Of a DNA stretch of 64,000 nt, positions 9,525 through 17,008 are shown piece after piece. This DNA comes from Bradyrhizobium sp. Rc3b (GTDB taxonomy: Bacteria > Pseudomonadota > Alphaproteobacteria > Rhizobiales > Xanthobacteraceae): contig NZ_FOUS01000010.1 of the NCBI RefSeq assembly GCF_900114915.1, forward strand, positions 310,001 to 374,000. The letters are read 5' to 3'. Numbering within the stretch: position 1 is the stretch's first letter; the number at the start of each line of letters is the position of its first letter. The translations under genes were made by a program, and so were the position numbers. The notes below the pieces were generated by a model. That model had not been told where the DNA came from. It searched no databases and saw only the letters and a program-made list of their open reading frames with translations.

Positions 9525-9977
9525 CTATTGCTGCGGGACGGCGCTCTTGTTCCCGTGCATGAACGCCATCATCTCGTCCGGAGTGAGCTTCCCGTCCTTG
9601 TCGCGATCCATGGCCTTGAAAATTCGTTCGTGCGCGACCTGAAACTCGGGCAACGAGACGGTTCCGTCGCCATCGGCATCCATCAGCGCGAAGATGATGC
9701 GAAAGGCGACCGGCGGTCCCATGGCGTCACCGCCTGTCGCACCATGCCCCTTCATTCCCTGTGCCATCATTCCGCGCCCCATCATTCCCATCATATCTCC
9801 ACCGCGCATCGGGCTCTGCCGCTCGGCGGATGGGTTTGCAGAAAAACTCGACTGCGGCGAGGCCGGCGCCTGCTCCTGTCCGGGATGGTGGCTCTGATGG
9901 TCCGCTGGCGATTGAGCCCAAGCCGGCTGGCCCAAAGTGGCGAGCAGCAACGCTGCAGCAATGGTTCGACCTGGCAT
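9525..9977 (-). CDS. Secreted Met/His-rich EF-hand protein
   Basis: A 150-residue exported protein. Residues 1-21 are a Sec signal peptide (cleavage near AWAQS). A His/Gln/Pro stretch follows, then a methionine- and glycine-rich segment (MMGMMGRGMMAQGMKGHG). Two EF-hand loops come next: DADGDGTVSLPE and DRDKDGKLTPDE, each with the calcium-ligand spacing. It lies immediately upstream of the metal ATPase on the same strand (its stop is within 40 bases of the ATPase start), so they probably form one transcript. The Met-rich part may bind copper or silver (inference). Confidence 0.88.
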   Translation of the reverse strand: MPGRTIAAALLLATLGQPAWAQSPADHQSHHPGQEQAPASPQSSFSANPSAERQSPMRGGDMMGMMGRGMMAQGMKGHGATGGDAMGPPVAFRIIFALMDADGDGTVSLPEFQVAHERIFKAMDRDKDGKLTPDEMMAFMHGNKSAVPQQ

Positions 9978-10076
9978 GGCGCTTCCTCCGTCCTTGGGGT
10001 GGGCCTACAAGGTGTCGAACTTCACCGAGTTTACGTTGAGCCAAATCAAAAAGCGGCTTTTGCTCCAGCTTGGCCC

Positions 10077-10283
10077 CTATGGCTTTTCGACGCTGCCGCC
10101 GGTGCGGGCGCAGCCGATCGCCTCCGTGAGCACCTTGCGGTCGCCGATGTGATTGGCGAGCAACAGGATCAGCCGTGCGTTCATCCGCAGCGCCTGCTCC
10201 TCGTCGAGATCTCGCTGGCTGTCGATCAGCTCGGCGTAGAAGTCGTCGGGATCGGCGATGTTGGGTGACAAATTGAGCGTCAT
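10077..10283 (-). CDS. DUF2783 domain-containing protein
   Basis: A small 68-residue protein, MTLNLSPNIADPDDFYAELID at its start, matching the DUF2783 pattern. The ATG overlaps the stop of the upstream flavin monooxygenase by 4 bases (ATGA), so translation is probably coupled. DUF2783 genes are usually found next to flavin hydroxylases of aromatic breakdown; the molecular role is not known. Confidence 0.8.
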   Translation of the reverse strand: MTLNLSPNIADPDDFYAELIDSQRDLDEEQALRMNARLILLLANHIGDRKVLTEAIGCARTGGSVEKP

Positions 10284-11917
10284 GCTGCCAGCTCCTTCCG
10301 TCCGGCGGTGTCGTGCCCGGAGGCCCGCAACATCGCATCCGCGATCTCAGCCTCGTCGAATCCGGTCCAGCGTGCCGCGACGTATTGATCGGGCCGGAAC
10401 AGGTAGGTGGTCCCGGCCGAAGCGTCGTAGCGCTCGGCAAGCAGGCCGGAGGGATCGGCGATGTCGCGGCCGACGACAATGAGTTTCGCTTTGAGGGGAC
10501 CCATCGCGATCTCGGTCTTGTCGGTCTCCTTGCCGAAGGCCACGACCGTGAAGCCATCGCCGAGACAATGGAGGAACCAGGCGGGCTTGCCATCCACCGT
10601 GATCGGCGCATCGGCCGCATTGGTGCCGGGCCGCACGCCGCCCATCATCGCGTCGTCATCGGGGGTATTGAGCGCCGACGTCACATAGGGCGTCGGCGTC
10701 GAGAGACGGCCGCTGTTGACCAGAGGCCGCGCAAAGGCGTGATGGCGGGCGAGCTCCAGCACCGCGTCACGGAAATAGCGGCTCGCTTTCGTCTTCGGCG
10801 TGATGAAGTCGGTGGCGCGCGTCGAGTTCAGGATGTTGTCGTCGGCGGCATAGGCGCGCTCCTCGTGATAGCTGTCGAGCAGTGCTTCCGACGCCTCGCC
10901 GCGCAGCACCATCGCGAGCTTCCAGGCGAGATTGTCGATGTCCTGGACGCCGGTATTGGCACCGCGCGCGCCGAACGGCGAGACCTGGTGCGCGGCATCG
11001 CCGGCGAACAACACCCGGCCCTGGCGGAAATTGTCGATGCGCCGGCAGGCGAACTGATAGATCGAGACCCATTCGAGCACGAACTCGGTGTCCTCGCCGA
11101 GCATGGCACGAATGCGCGGTATCACCCGCTCGGGCCTCTTTTCCTCATCGGGATCAGCTTCCCAGCCGAGCTGGAAGTCGATGCGCCAGATCTTGTCCGC
11201 CTGCCGGTGCAGCAGCACGGACTGGCCGCGGTGGAACGGCGGATCGAACCAGAACCAGCGCTCGGTCGGGAAATCCGCCTTCATGGCGACGTCGGCGATC
11301 AGGAAGCGGTCCTGGAAGTACTGTCCCGTGAACTCGGCCCCCACCATCTTGCGCACGTCGGAGTTGGCCCCGTCGCAGGCGATCACCCATTGCGCCTCCA
11401 TGGGGAAGATGCCGTCGGGCGTTTCGACCGCCAGCGTGGCGTGGTCGGCGGCCTGCTTGAGGCTGAGGAGCCGGTGCTTCCAGCGCAGCTCGATCAGCGG
11501 ATTGGCCCGGCATTTGGCAACCAGCATCTCTTCCAGATGATATTGCTGCAGATTGATCATGGCCGGCCATTGGTGGTCGGCCTCGGGCAACAGATCGAAC
11601 TGGTAGGACAGCTGGTCCTGGAAGAAGACCCTCCCGACGTTCCAGCTCACGCCGCGCTCGACCATGGGCGCCGCGCAGTCGAGGCGGTCCCAGATTTCGA
11701 GCGGTCGCTTGGCGTAGCAGACCGCGCGCGAGCCGATCGAGACGGTGTCGTTGTCGTCGAGCACCACGACCGGCTGGCCGCGCGCCGCGCAATCGAGCGC
11801 CGCGGTCAGGCCGATGGGACCTGCGCCGATCACCACGATCGGATGCCGCTTCACGATCCCCTCGGCCTGCTCTTGGGAACGCCGATAGCCGAACTTCGGA
11901 TAGATGTAGCTCGTCAT
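10280..11917 (-). CDS. FAD-dependent aromatic monooxygenase (MhpA/PheA type)
   Basis: Group A flavoprotein hydroxylase of 545 residues that would hydroxylate an aromatic acid or phenol with NAD(P)H and oxygen. Motifs: dinucleotide fold VVIGAGPIGLTAALDCA near residue 30, the DG motif in ACDGANSDVRKMVG around 185, and the FAD ribityl motif FAGDAAHQVSPFGARGANTG around 305. The C-terminal thioredoxin-like region covers the last 150 residues or so. It is co-transcribed with the VOC gene upstream and DUF2783 downstream. The substrate is unknown. Confidence 0.9.
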   Translation of the reverse strand: MTSYIYPKFGYRRSQEQAEGIVKRHPIVVIGAGPIGLTAALDCAARGQPVVVLDDNDTVSIGSRAVCYAKRPLEIWDRLDCAAPMVERGVSWNVGRVFFQDQLSYQFDLLPEADHQWPAMINLQQYHLEEMLVAKCRANPLIELRWKHRLLSLKQAADHATLAVETPDGIFPMEAQWVIACDGANSDVRKMVGAEFTGQYFQDRFLIADVAMKADFPTERWFWFDPPFHRGQSVLLHRQADKIWRIDFQLGWEADPDEEKRPERVIPRIRAMLGEDTEFVLEWVSIYQFACRRIDNFRQGRVLFAGDAAHQVSPFGARGANTGVQDIDNLAWKLAMVLRGEASEALLDSYHEERAYAADDNILNSTRATDFITPKTKASRYFRDAVLELARHHAFARPLVNSGRLSTPTPYVTSALNTPDDDAMMGGVRPGTNAADAPITVDGKPAWFLHCLGDGFTVVAFGKETDKTEIAMGPLKAKLIVVGRDIADPSGLLAERYDASAGTTYLFRPDQYVAARWTGFDEAEIADAMLRASGHDTAGRKELAA

Positions 11918-11944
11918 GTTCGCTTCCTGATGCGCGTGCCGGGA

Positions 11945-12487
11945 TCAATGCGCGTCCGCGAATTCCTTCTCGTGCATCCAGGCGGTGTGGCGCGGCGGGC
12001 GCTTGGTGCGCGACCATTCCTCGACCATCTCGTGCGCGACCGACTTCATGCGGTCGATCTGCTCTGGCGTCGCGGTCCAGACCGCGATCTCCAGGCGATG
12101 GCCGCTCGGGTCTCGGAAATAGATCGACTTGAAGATGGTGTGGTCGGTAATGCCGACGACGTCGAGGCCGACGGCCTCCGCGCGCGCCTTGGCCTCTTCG
12201 AGCTCGGCGAGGTCCTTGACCTGGAAGGCGATGTGCTGGGTCCATTCCGGCGTGTTGGGATCGCGGCCCATAGGCGGCGAGTTCGGCAGCTCGAAGAAGG
12301 CGAGGATGTTGCCGTTCCCGGCATCGAGGAAGATGTGCATGTAGGGATCGGGCGCCTTGATCGAAGGCACCCGATCCTCGGCAATGGCGCCGAGAAGATC
12401 CATGTTCATGACGGTCTTGTAGAACTCGACAGTCGCCTTGGCATCGACGCAGCGATAGGCGACGTGATGGATCTTCTCGATTTTCAT
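11945..12487 (-). CDS. VOC family protein (glyoxalase/extradiol dioxygenase-like)
   Basis: A 180-residue vicinal-oxygen-chelate protein, first gene of the hydroxylase operon. The family pattern is clear: IHHVAYRCVDAKATVEFYKTV at the start with a metal-ligand His, HIAFQVKD with the second His, and DPSGHRLEIAVW with the Glu ligand. In context it may be a ring-cleavage dioxygenase or isomerase acting after the flavin hydroxylase (inference). It is divergent from a MarR gene with a shared operator region. Confidence 0.87.
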   Translation of the reverse strand: MKIEKIHHVAYRCVDAKATVEFYKTVMNMDLLGAIAEDRVPSIKAPDPYMHIFLDAGNGNILAFFELPNSPPMGRDPNTPEWTQHIAFQVKDLAELEEAKARAEAVGLDVVGITDHTIFKSIYFRDPSGHRLEIAVWTATPEQIDRMKSVAHEMVEEWSRTKRPPRHTAWMHEKEFADAH

Positions 12488-12522
12488 GGCGTTTCGCTCC
12501 CTGGATTTGCGGTTGCGAAATT

Positions 12523-12538
12523 AGTATCAGATGTTACT
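12523..12538. promoter_or_regulatory. Candidate MarR operator
   Basis: Dyad AGTATCAGATGTTACT, with outer arms AGTA and TACT and an inner C/G pair symmetric, in the 120-base region between the divergent VOC and MarR genes. The position, length and symmetry fit a MarR-dimer site controlling both directions. Binding is inferred. Confidence 0.5.
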
Positions 12539-12610
12539 ATTTCCTGAATTTGATCTGGATCAATCCACTCCGAAGAATTTTTCGAGTGGGTCGGCGACGG
12601 GAATCGCGTG

Positions 12611-13099
12611 ATGGGACGTTCAAGCGTGGCGCGCGGCGAAGCGGCCAAAGCCGCCACGGCGCAGGATGGCGTCGAGCTGGACCTGCAGCGATATTTTCCG
12701 TACCGGCTGGCACGCCTTGCCGAGCAGGTGTCGCTGGCGGTTGCCGAGGTCTATTCCGAACGTTTTGCGCTGACACGGCAGGAATGGCGCGTGCTCGCCA
12801 TTCTCGGCGTGCGCCCGGAGATTGCGACCAAGGAGATCGGCCCGCGGACGACGCTCGACAAGATGCAGGTCAGCCGCGCCGTGCAGGGCCTGGAGTCGCG
12901 CGGCATCGCCGGCCGCAAGCACCATCCCGACGATCGGCGCGAGCTGATCGTCTCGCTGACCCCAGCCGGTCGCGCGCTTTATCGCAAGATCGTGCCCTAC
13001 GCGCTGGCGCGGGAGACGAAGCTGCTTGGGGCGCTGACCGCCGAGGAAGTGGCGGTGCTCGACCGGGTAATGCGCAAATTGTCGGCCGCGTTGGCGTAG
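12611..13099 (+). CDS. MarR family transcriptional regulator
   Basis: A 162-residue winged-helix dimer regulator. The recognition region TKEIGPRTTLDKMQVSRAVQGLESRGIAGRKHHPDDRRELIVSLTPAGR shows the helix-turn-helix and the wing with the conserved DDRR signature. It is divergent from the hydroxylase operon and is the likely local regulator, probably released by an aromatic ligand (inference from family behaviour). A GTG one codon upstream is an alternative start. Confidence 0.88.
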   Translation: MGRSSVARGEAAKAATAQDGVELDLQRYFPYRLARLAEQVSLAVAEVYSERFALTRQEWRVLAILGVRPEIATKEIGPRTTLDKMQVSRAVQGLESRGIAGRKHHPDDRRELIVSLTPAGRALYRKIVPYALARETKLLGALTAEEVAVLDRVMRKLSAALA

Positions 13100-13108
13100 C
13101 TTCTCCCC

Positions 13109-13987
13109 TCAGCCCCACTTCATCTCGCCCTTGGCGACCTTGGAGCCGATATCGAGCGCGACGCCCATGCCGAGATTCGGGAAGCGCGCTTCCATGGCAG
13201 CCTTCAGCGCAGCGCTGTCAGCGGCCTTGGCCAGCTCTTCGTCGAACGCGAGCAGATATTTCCTGGTGTGATCGACAGCGGAAAGATCGACGGCGACGCC
13301 CGCTGCCATGTGGCCCGGCACGACGAGAGACGGCTTGCGGGCCGCGATCTTGTCGAGGTTGGCGACCCAGGCTGCGCGCTGCTCCTTGGTCGGCGTATCG
13401 GCGGTCCAGACATGCACGCCGGAGAAGATCATCACGCCGCCGAACACGGCATTCAAGGACGGAACGAAGAGATAGCGGCGGTTGGCGAGACCTTCGGCGT
13501 TGACGATTTCGATCGCCTCGCCGTCAACCGCAAGAGAAGCCCCATCGAACGCGTCCGGCAGCACGACATCGGCGAGCGTCTGCGGACCGTTCTCCTTGAG
13601 CTGCGGTCCCCAGACGGCGAGCTTCTTCTCCACATTCGCCTTGATGGCCGCGAGCGTCGCGGACGCCGCCAGCACCTTGGCATTCGGGAACGCCTCGCGC
13701 ACCGGCTTCAGGCTGAAATAATAGTCCGGATCCGATTGGCTGACATAGATGGTGGTGAGCTTCTTGCCGCTCGCCTTGATCGCCTCGACGAGCGCGCGTC
13801 CGTCCGGATAGGAGAAGCCGCCGTCGATCAGCACCGCCTCGGTCGGACCGGAAAGCAGGACGGGCGCACGGAAAAATCCATTGGGGCCTGCGGGAAAATG
13901 TTTCCAGCTCAGCTTGCCCTCCGCGGCATGACCGACTTCGGCGGGTGCGAATAATGCGGCGGCACCCGCGGCAAGGCTGGTCTTCAT
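13109..13987 (-). CDS. Exported metallo-beta-lactamase-fold protein with degenerate metal site
   Basis: A 292-residue protein whose start at 13987 has a GAGGAG ribosome site 7 bases upstream. A signal peptide (MKTSLAAGAAALFAPAEVGHAA) follows; a longer start at 14008 would add RRQIMK and give a Tat-like signal. The fold is recognised from VLIDGGFSYPDGRALVEAI and the later VVPGHMA. However, the position of the family metal motif HxHxDH reads QSDPDY (about 84-89), so most metal ligands are lost. It is likely co-transcribed with the DsbA-like gene upstream. Function unknown. Confidence 0.8.
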   Translation of the reverse strand: MKTSLAAGAAALFAPAEVGHAAEGKLSWKHFPAGPNGFFRAPVLLSGPTEAVLIDGGFSYPDGRALVEAIKASGKKLTTIYVSQSDPDYYFSLKPVREAFPNAKVLAASATLAAIKANVEKKLAVWGPQLKENGPQTLADVVLPDAFDGASLAVDGEAIEIVNAEGLANRRYLFVPSLNAVFGGVMIFSGVHVWTADTPTKEQRAAWVANLDKIAARKPSLVVPGHMAAGVAVDLSAVDHTRKYLLAFDEELAKAADSAALKAAMEARFPNLGMGVALDIGSKVAKGEMKWG

Positions 13988-14051
13988 GATCTGTCTCCTC
14001 GACAACATGGCTCTCTCCATTGAACTCTGCAGGGAAAATCGGTTTGGATGA

Positions 14052-14684
14052 TCAGGCGGCACGGAGTTGTGCGGCCAGCAGATCGAACCGCCCGAACAGC
14101 ATGCTGCCGTCCAGCAGCCTCCGCCCGGCGCCCTCGCCGACCACCAGGGCCGGCACGCCACCGGCCCCAAATCGCGTCATGTCGGCGCGCGCGGCCGCGG
14201 TCCGCGCCTGGTAAGCCGCGATCAATGCATCGTCAGGCGCCCGCACGCGGCGCGCTGCATCGGTCAGTTGCGCGCCGTCGAGCAAATCGGCGACGATTTG
14301 AAGGTTGGAATTGTCGCGGCCATCAACATAGCGGGCGCGCTGCAAGAGCTTGAGCGCCTCGAACTCACGAGCCGGATCAACCAGGCCTACGGCGACGACG
14401 CCAAGGGTCGCCGGCGCCGAGTCGAACAGGCTGCCGGTATTGCCGAGAATGCCGGTGCGATAGGCCTCACTGAACGGCTGGCCGGTCAACCGTGCGATGC
14501 GCTGGTCGTTCTGCCAGGCATAGGCGGCAAAATGCTGGTCCATGGTCCGCGCCGCGGGGCCCGCAAACAGGCCGGTCGGTGCCAGCACCAGCGTCACATC
14601 GCCGTGCGCGGCAAGCTGCTCCAGCACTGGCGATGCGCCGTAGCACCAGCCGCAGAGAGGGTCGAAGAGATAGGTGATTTGCAT
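14052..14684 (-). CDS. DsbA family thioredoxin-fold protein
   Basis: A 210-residue thioredoxin-fold protein of the DsbA/FrnE type. The redox motif CGWC follows an N-terminal strand (ITYLFDPLCGWCYGASP), and the cis-Pro loop is seen in GAGGVPALVVGEG. No signal peptide is visible, so it is probably cytoplasmic, as FrnE-like proteins are. It is divergent from a LysR gene across a 110-base region with an AT-rich dyad, and is upstream of the degenerate metallo-beta-lactamase-fold gene on the same strand. Confidence 0.88.
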   Translation of the reverse strand: MQITYLFDPLCGWCYGASPVLEQLAAHGDVTLVLAPTGLFAGPAARTMDQHFAAYAWQNDQRIARLTGQPFSEAYRTGILGNTGSLFDSAPATLGVVAVGLVDPAREFEALKLLQRARYVDGRDNSNLQIVADLLDGAQLTDAARRVRAPDDALIAAYQARTAAARADMTRFGAGGVPALVVGEGAGRRLLDGSMLFGRFDLLAAQLRAA

Positions 14685-14731
14685 GATTATCGGGCCGCCA
14701 ATGTTCGATGCGGAGAACCTAGCGGCCGATC

Positions 14732-14755
14732 ATTATTTGATAAATATCAGATAAT
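14732..14755. promoter_or_regulatory. Candidate LysR operator
   Basis: AT-rich dyad of 24 bases, ATTATTTGATAAATATCAGATAAT without the outermost symmetry errors matching its reverse complement at 20 positions. It contains the T-N11-A pattern typical of LysR sites and lies between the divergent DsbA-like and LysR genes. Binding is inferred. Confidence 0.5.
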
Positions 14756-14794
14756 GGTACATATTGTTTGTTATTAGCTGACAATGGCGACCGC

Positions 14795-15706
14795 ATGGAA
14801 GCGATCAATCTCAACCGCCTCGCCTATTTCGCAGCCGTGGTCGATGCCGGCTCGTTCACACGCGCTGCCGAGCGCCTCGGCATCACCAAGACCGTCGTCA
14901 GCCAGCAGGTGGCACGGCTCGAAGCAGAATTGAAAACGGCTTTGCTGCTGCGGACCACCAGGAGGGTCGAGCCGACCGAAGCCGGCCGGTTGCTGCATGC
15001 CCGCTGCGTCATGATCCTGCGCACGGCGGAAGATGCCGTGGACGAGCTCGCCCAGACCAATGCCGAGCCGATGGGCATGCTGCGGATCGCCGCGCCGAAC
15101 GACTATGGCGCAACGATGATCGCGCCGCTGGCAGCGAAGTTTGCGCGCAAATATCCCGCTTGCGGCGTCGAGCTGATCCTGTCGGACACGCGAACGGACC
15201 TCCTCGCCAACCAGATCGACCTGTCGATCCGGGTCGGCTGGCTGAACGATTCAAGTCAGCAGGCCAGGCGGATCGGATCGTTTCGGCAATTGCTGGTGGC
15301 CGCGCCAGACGTGGCCGCGGCGTTCCGGAGCAAGACGCCCGACGAGCTTGCGGCTCTGCCATTCATCGCCAACGGCGCGCTCGACGAGCCACTGGTCTGG
15401 CGCTTCACCAGACGCGATATCGACAGCCGCACGATCCGCATGCGGCAGTCGATCTCGATCAACACGACGCCTGCGGTGCTGGGCGCAGCCCTCGCCGGCG
15501 GCGGACTCTGCGTGCTGCCCGACTATTTGGTCGCGGAGCATTTGAAGTCCCGCCGGCTGGTCCATGTCCTGCCGTCCTGGAGCCTGCCGACCGGCGGCAT
15601 CCATGCCGTGTATCCCGCGGCCCGGTTCCGGCCGCCGAAGATCACGGCGTTCGTGGCCATGCTGGTGCAGGAAGGCCGCACGCTCGCCAGCAAATTTCCG
15701 GAATGA
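14795..15706 (+). CDS. LysR family transcriptional regulator
   Basis: A 303-residue regulator with the N-terminal helix-turn-helix (NRLAYFAAVVDAGSFTRAAERLGITKTVVSQQVARLE) and a type 2 periplasmic-binding-like effector domain. ATG 14795 is chosen because the family sequence begins right after it. It is divergent from the DsbA-like/MBL-fold pair and is the likely regulator of that pair (inference). The small-protein genes that follow are on the other strand. Confidence 0.9.
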   Translation: MEAINLNRLAYFAAVVDAGSFTRAAERLGITKTVVSQQVARLEAELKTALLLRTTRRVEPTEAGRLLHARCVMILRTAEDAVDELAQTNAEPMGMLRIAAPNDYGATMIAPLAAKFARKYPACGVELILSDTRTDLLANQIDLSIRVGWLNDSSQQARRIGSFRQLLVAAPDVAAAFRSKTPDELAALPFIANGALDEPLVWRFTRRDIDSRTIRMRQSISINTTPAVLGAALAGGGLCVLPDYLVAEHLKSRRLVHVLPSWSLPTGGIHAVYPAARFRPPKITAFVAMLVQEGRTLASKFPE

Positions 15707-15721
15707 CAGGTGCCCGCTGGT

Positions 15722-15901
15722 TCATGCCGCGGATCGATCCGGCAGGCCGCCCCGCAGGGCGTCAAGCAGACGCTGCTCGCGCTCGATCCGGGCGCGATAG
15801 AGCTCGCGTTCGCTCTCGCTTCTGGCACCGGCCAGCAACAGGCGGTAGTGCCCGATCACCTTCTCGCTGCCGCTGATGAGGAGGTTGCGGACGTCACTCA
15901 T
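15722..15901 (-). CDS. Small coiled protein, paralogue of its upstream neighbour
   Basis: A 59-residue highly charged helical protein: MSDVRNLLISGSEKVIGHYR at its start, then RLLLAGARSESERELYRARI and EREQRLLDALR. The ATG overlaps the stop of the upstream gene as ATGA, showing translational coupling. The helix pattern (RLL, SE-ER, I-RE-Q-LLDAL) mirrors that of the upstream protein, so the two are probably paralogues. I do not know the function. Location beside a heat-shock gene suggests a stress link (inference). Confidence 0.75.
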   Translation of the reverse strand: MSDVRNLLISGSEKVIGHYRLLLAGARSESERELYRARIEREQRLLDALRGGLPDRSAA

Positions 15902-16122
15902 CGTTCCGCTCCGGTCGTGGCAATCGCCGATGGTGTATTCGGAACGGTGATTGCGGCCGGGAAGGCATCGGCGGCGAGAGCCTCAAGGGCGGTCTGCTCC
16001 TCGGCGAGGCGCCGTTCGATAAACTGGCGCTCAATGTCCGACAGTTCGGTCTTCAGTAGGCGTCGATAACGAGAGAGGTTGTTGCGGTGCGCGCGGATGC
16101 GGGCGAAATCCTGATCGAGCAT
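15898..16122 (-). CDS. Small coiled protein at heat-shock locus
   Basis: A 74-residue charged helical protein, starting MLDQDFARIRAHRNNLSRYR. The ATG at 16122 has an AGGAG site 9 bases upstream, which decides against the longer upstream frame. The core RRLLKTELSDIERQFIERRL followed by AEEQTALEALAA parallels the downstream 59-residue protein. No domain name recognised. It is divergent from the Hsp20 gene, and a TTGACA-N16-TATTTT promoter precedes it. Confidence 0.78.
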   Translation of the reverse strand: MLDQDFARIRAHRNNLSRYRRLLKTELSDIERQFIERRLAEEQTALEALAADAFPAAITVPNTPSAIATTGAER

Positions 16123-16195
16123 CGTCGTCACTCCTGACGGTCTTTCACGGTCCTTTTCGAATTTGCGGTGCGGGAAGAAACATCTTCCGGCGCAA

Positions 16196-16223
16196 AAAAT
16201 ATTCAGGCTTGTTTTGCTGTCAA
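16196..16223 (-). promoter_or_regulatory. Candidate sigma-70-type promoter of small-protein pair
   Basis: On the minus strand TTGACA, then 16 bases, then TATTTT, about 75 bases upstream of the 74-residue gene. The match to the housekeeping consensus is good for this GC-rich genome. Confidence 0.5.
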
Positions 16224-16242
16224 GATCCTCTTTCGCCGCTTG

Positions 16243-16269
16243 CTTGACACAGTTGGGGGTGCCCGAAAA
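16243..16269 (+). promoter_or_regulatory. Candidate heat-shock (RpoH) promoter of hsp20
   Basis: CTTGAC, 13 bases, then CCCGAAAA, resembling the RpoH pattern CTTGAAA-N-CCCCATNT. It lies about 180 bases before the hsp20 start, which leaves a long leader suited to the ROSE structure. A sigma-70 reading of the same TTGACA is also possible. Confidence 0.4.
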
Positions 16270-16319
16270 AAATTTTGCGCATCCCTCTTGCAAGGGCCTT
16301 GCGGCGCTCTAAGTCGTTT

Positions 16320-16448
16320 TTCGCCGCGAGAGCGGTGTGCCGGATGCCCGATCGGGTCCGGCGCGGGCGCCGGGCCGGGGTCTTCGGATCCGTTCCCGAT
16401 TCCTTAACGGCGCTCCTTCGTATCCTCTTGCTCTTTGGAGGACTTGGT
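16320..16448 (+). ncRNA. ROSE-type RNA thermometer in hsp20 leader
   Basis: The leader ends with TTGCTC, a UUUG loop and the Shine-Dalgarno GGAGGA (16437-16442), 6 bases before the ATG. TTGCTC can pair with GAGGA with a central G-G mismatch, the hallmark of ROSE elements known from Bradyrhizobium heat-shock genes. Upstream GC-rich segments can form further stem-loops. At normal temperature this would hide the ribosome site, and heat would melt it. The 5' boundary is approximate. Confidence 0.75.
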
Positions 16449-16904
16449 ATGAGGACCACCTTTGACTTCGCGCCGCTGTGGCGCTCCACCATCGGCTTCG
16501 ACCATCTGGCCGACCTCGTCGACAGCACGCTGCGCCAGGCGGGCGAGGACAATTATCCCCCCTACAACATCGAGCGCTCCGGCGAAGACCAATACCGGAT
16601 CACGCTGGCCGTGGCGGGCTTTGGCGTCAACGACATCAGCGTGACCGCCGAACAGAACGCGCTCACCATCGAGGGCCGGAAGCCGGACAGCGCCACGCGT
16701 GAATATCTCTATCAGGGTATCGCCGCGCGTCCGTTCCGCCGCGTGTTCAATCTCGCCGACTACGTCCAGGTCAAGCAGGCCGCTTTCCAGGACGGTCTCC
16801 TGGTCATCGATCTGCTGCGCGAGATTCCGGAAGCCATGAAGCCGCGCCGGATCCAGATCGCGGGTGCTGCGTCACCGCAGATCGAGCAGAAGAAAGCGGC
16901 TTAG
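16449..16904 (+). CDS. Small heat-shock protein, Hsp20 family
   Basis: A 151-residue cytosolic holdase chaperone. The alpha-crystallin domain spans about residues 38-130 (YNIERSGEDQYRITLAVAGF, LTIEGRK, RVFNLADYVQVKQAAFQDGLL), and a short Lys-rich tail ends the protein. A ROSE-like leader precedes the ATG, giving temperature control of translation. It is divergent from two small coiled proteins and upstream of an unknown gene that probably shares its transcript. Confidence 0.93.
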   Translation: MRTTFDFAPLWRSTIGFDHLADLVDSTLRQAGEDNYPPYNIERSGEDQYRITLAVAGFGVNDISVTAEQNALTIEGRKPDSATREYLYQGIAARPFRRVFNLADYVQVKQAAFQDGLLVIDLLREIPEAMKPRRIQIAGAASPQIEQKKAA

Positions 16905-16908
16905 GCCG

Positions 16909-16965
16909 GTCGAACGCGTTCGACAGCGACCACCCTGGCGGATGGCGACCGGATCGCCATCCGCC
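16909..16965. repeat. Palindrome and strong hairpin after hsp20
   Basis: A perfect 16-base palindrome (GTCGAACGCGTTCGAC, 16909-16924) is followed by a perfect 12-bp stem GGCGGATGGCGA / TCGCCATCCGCC with a 5-base loop (16937-16965). There is no T-run, so it may partly terminate or stabilise the hsp20 mRNA. Confidence 0.65.
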
Positions 16966-17008
16966 GATCGGACCATCCCTTCGAAAGGAGTGTAGAGGGA
17001 GACGAGTG

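Noticed and set aside
10030..10075. AAAAAGCGGCTTTTG palindrome as a terminator
   Set aside because: The loop would be too small for a stable hairpin, and no T-run follows on either strand in the right place.
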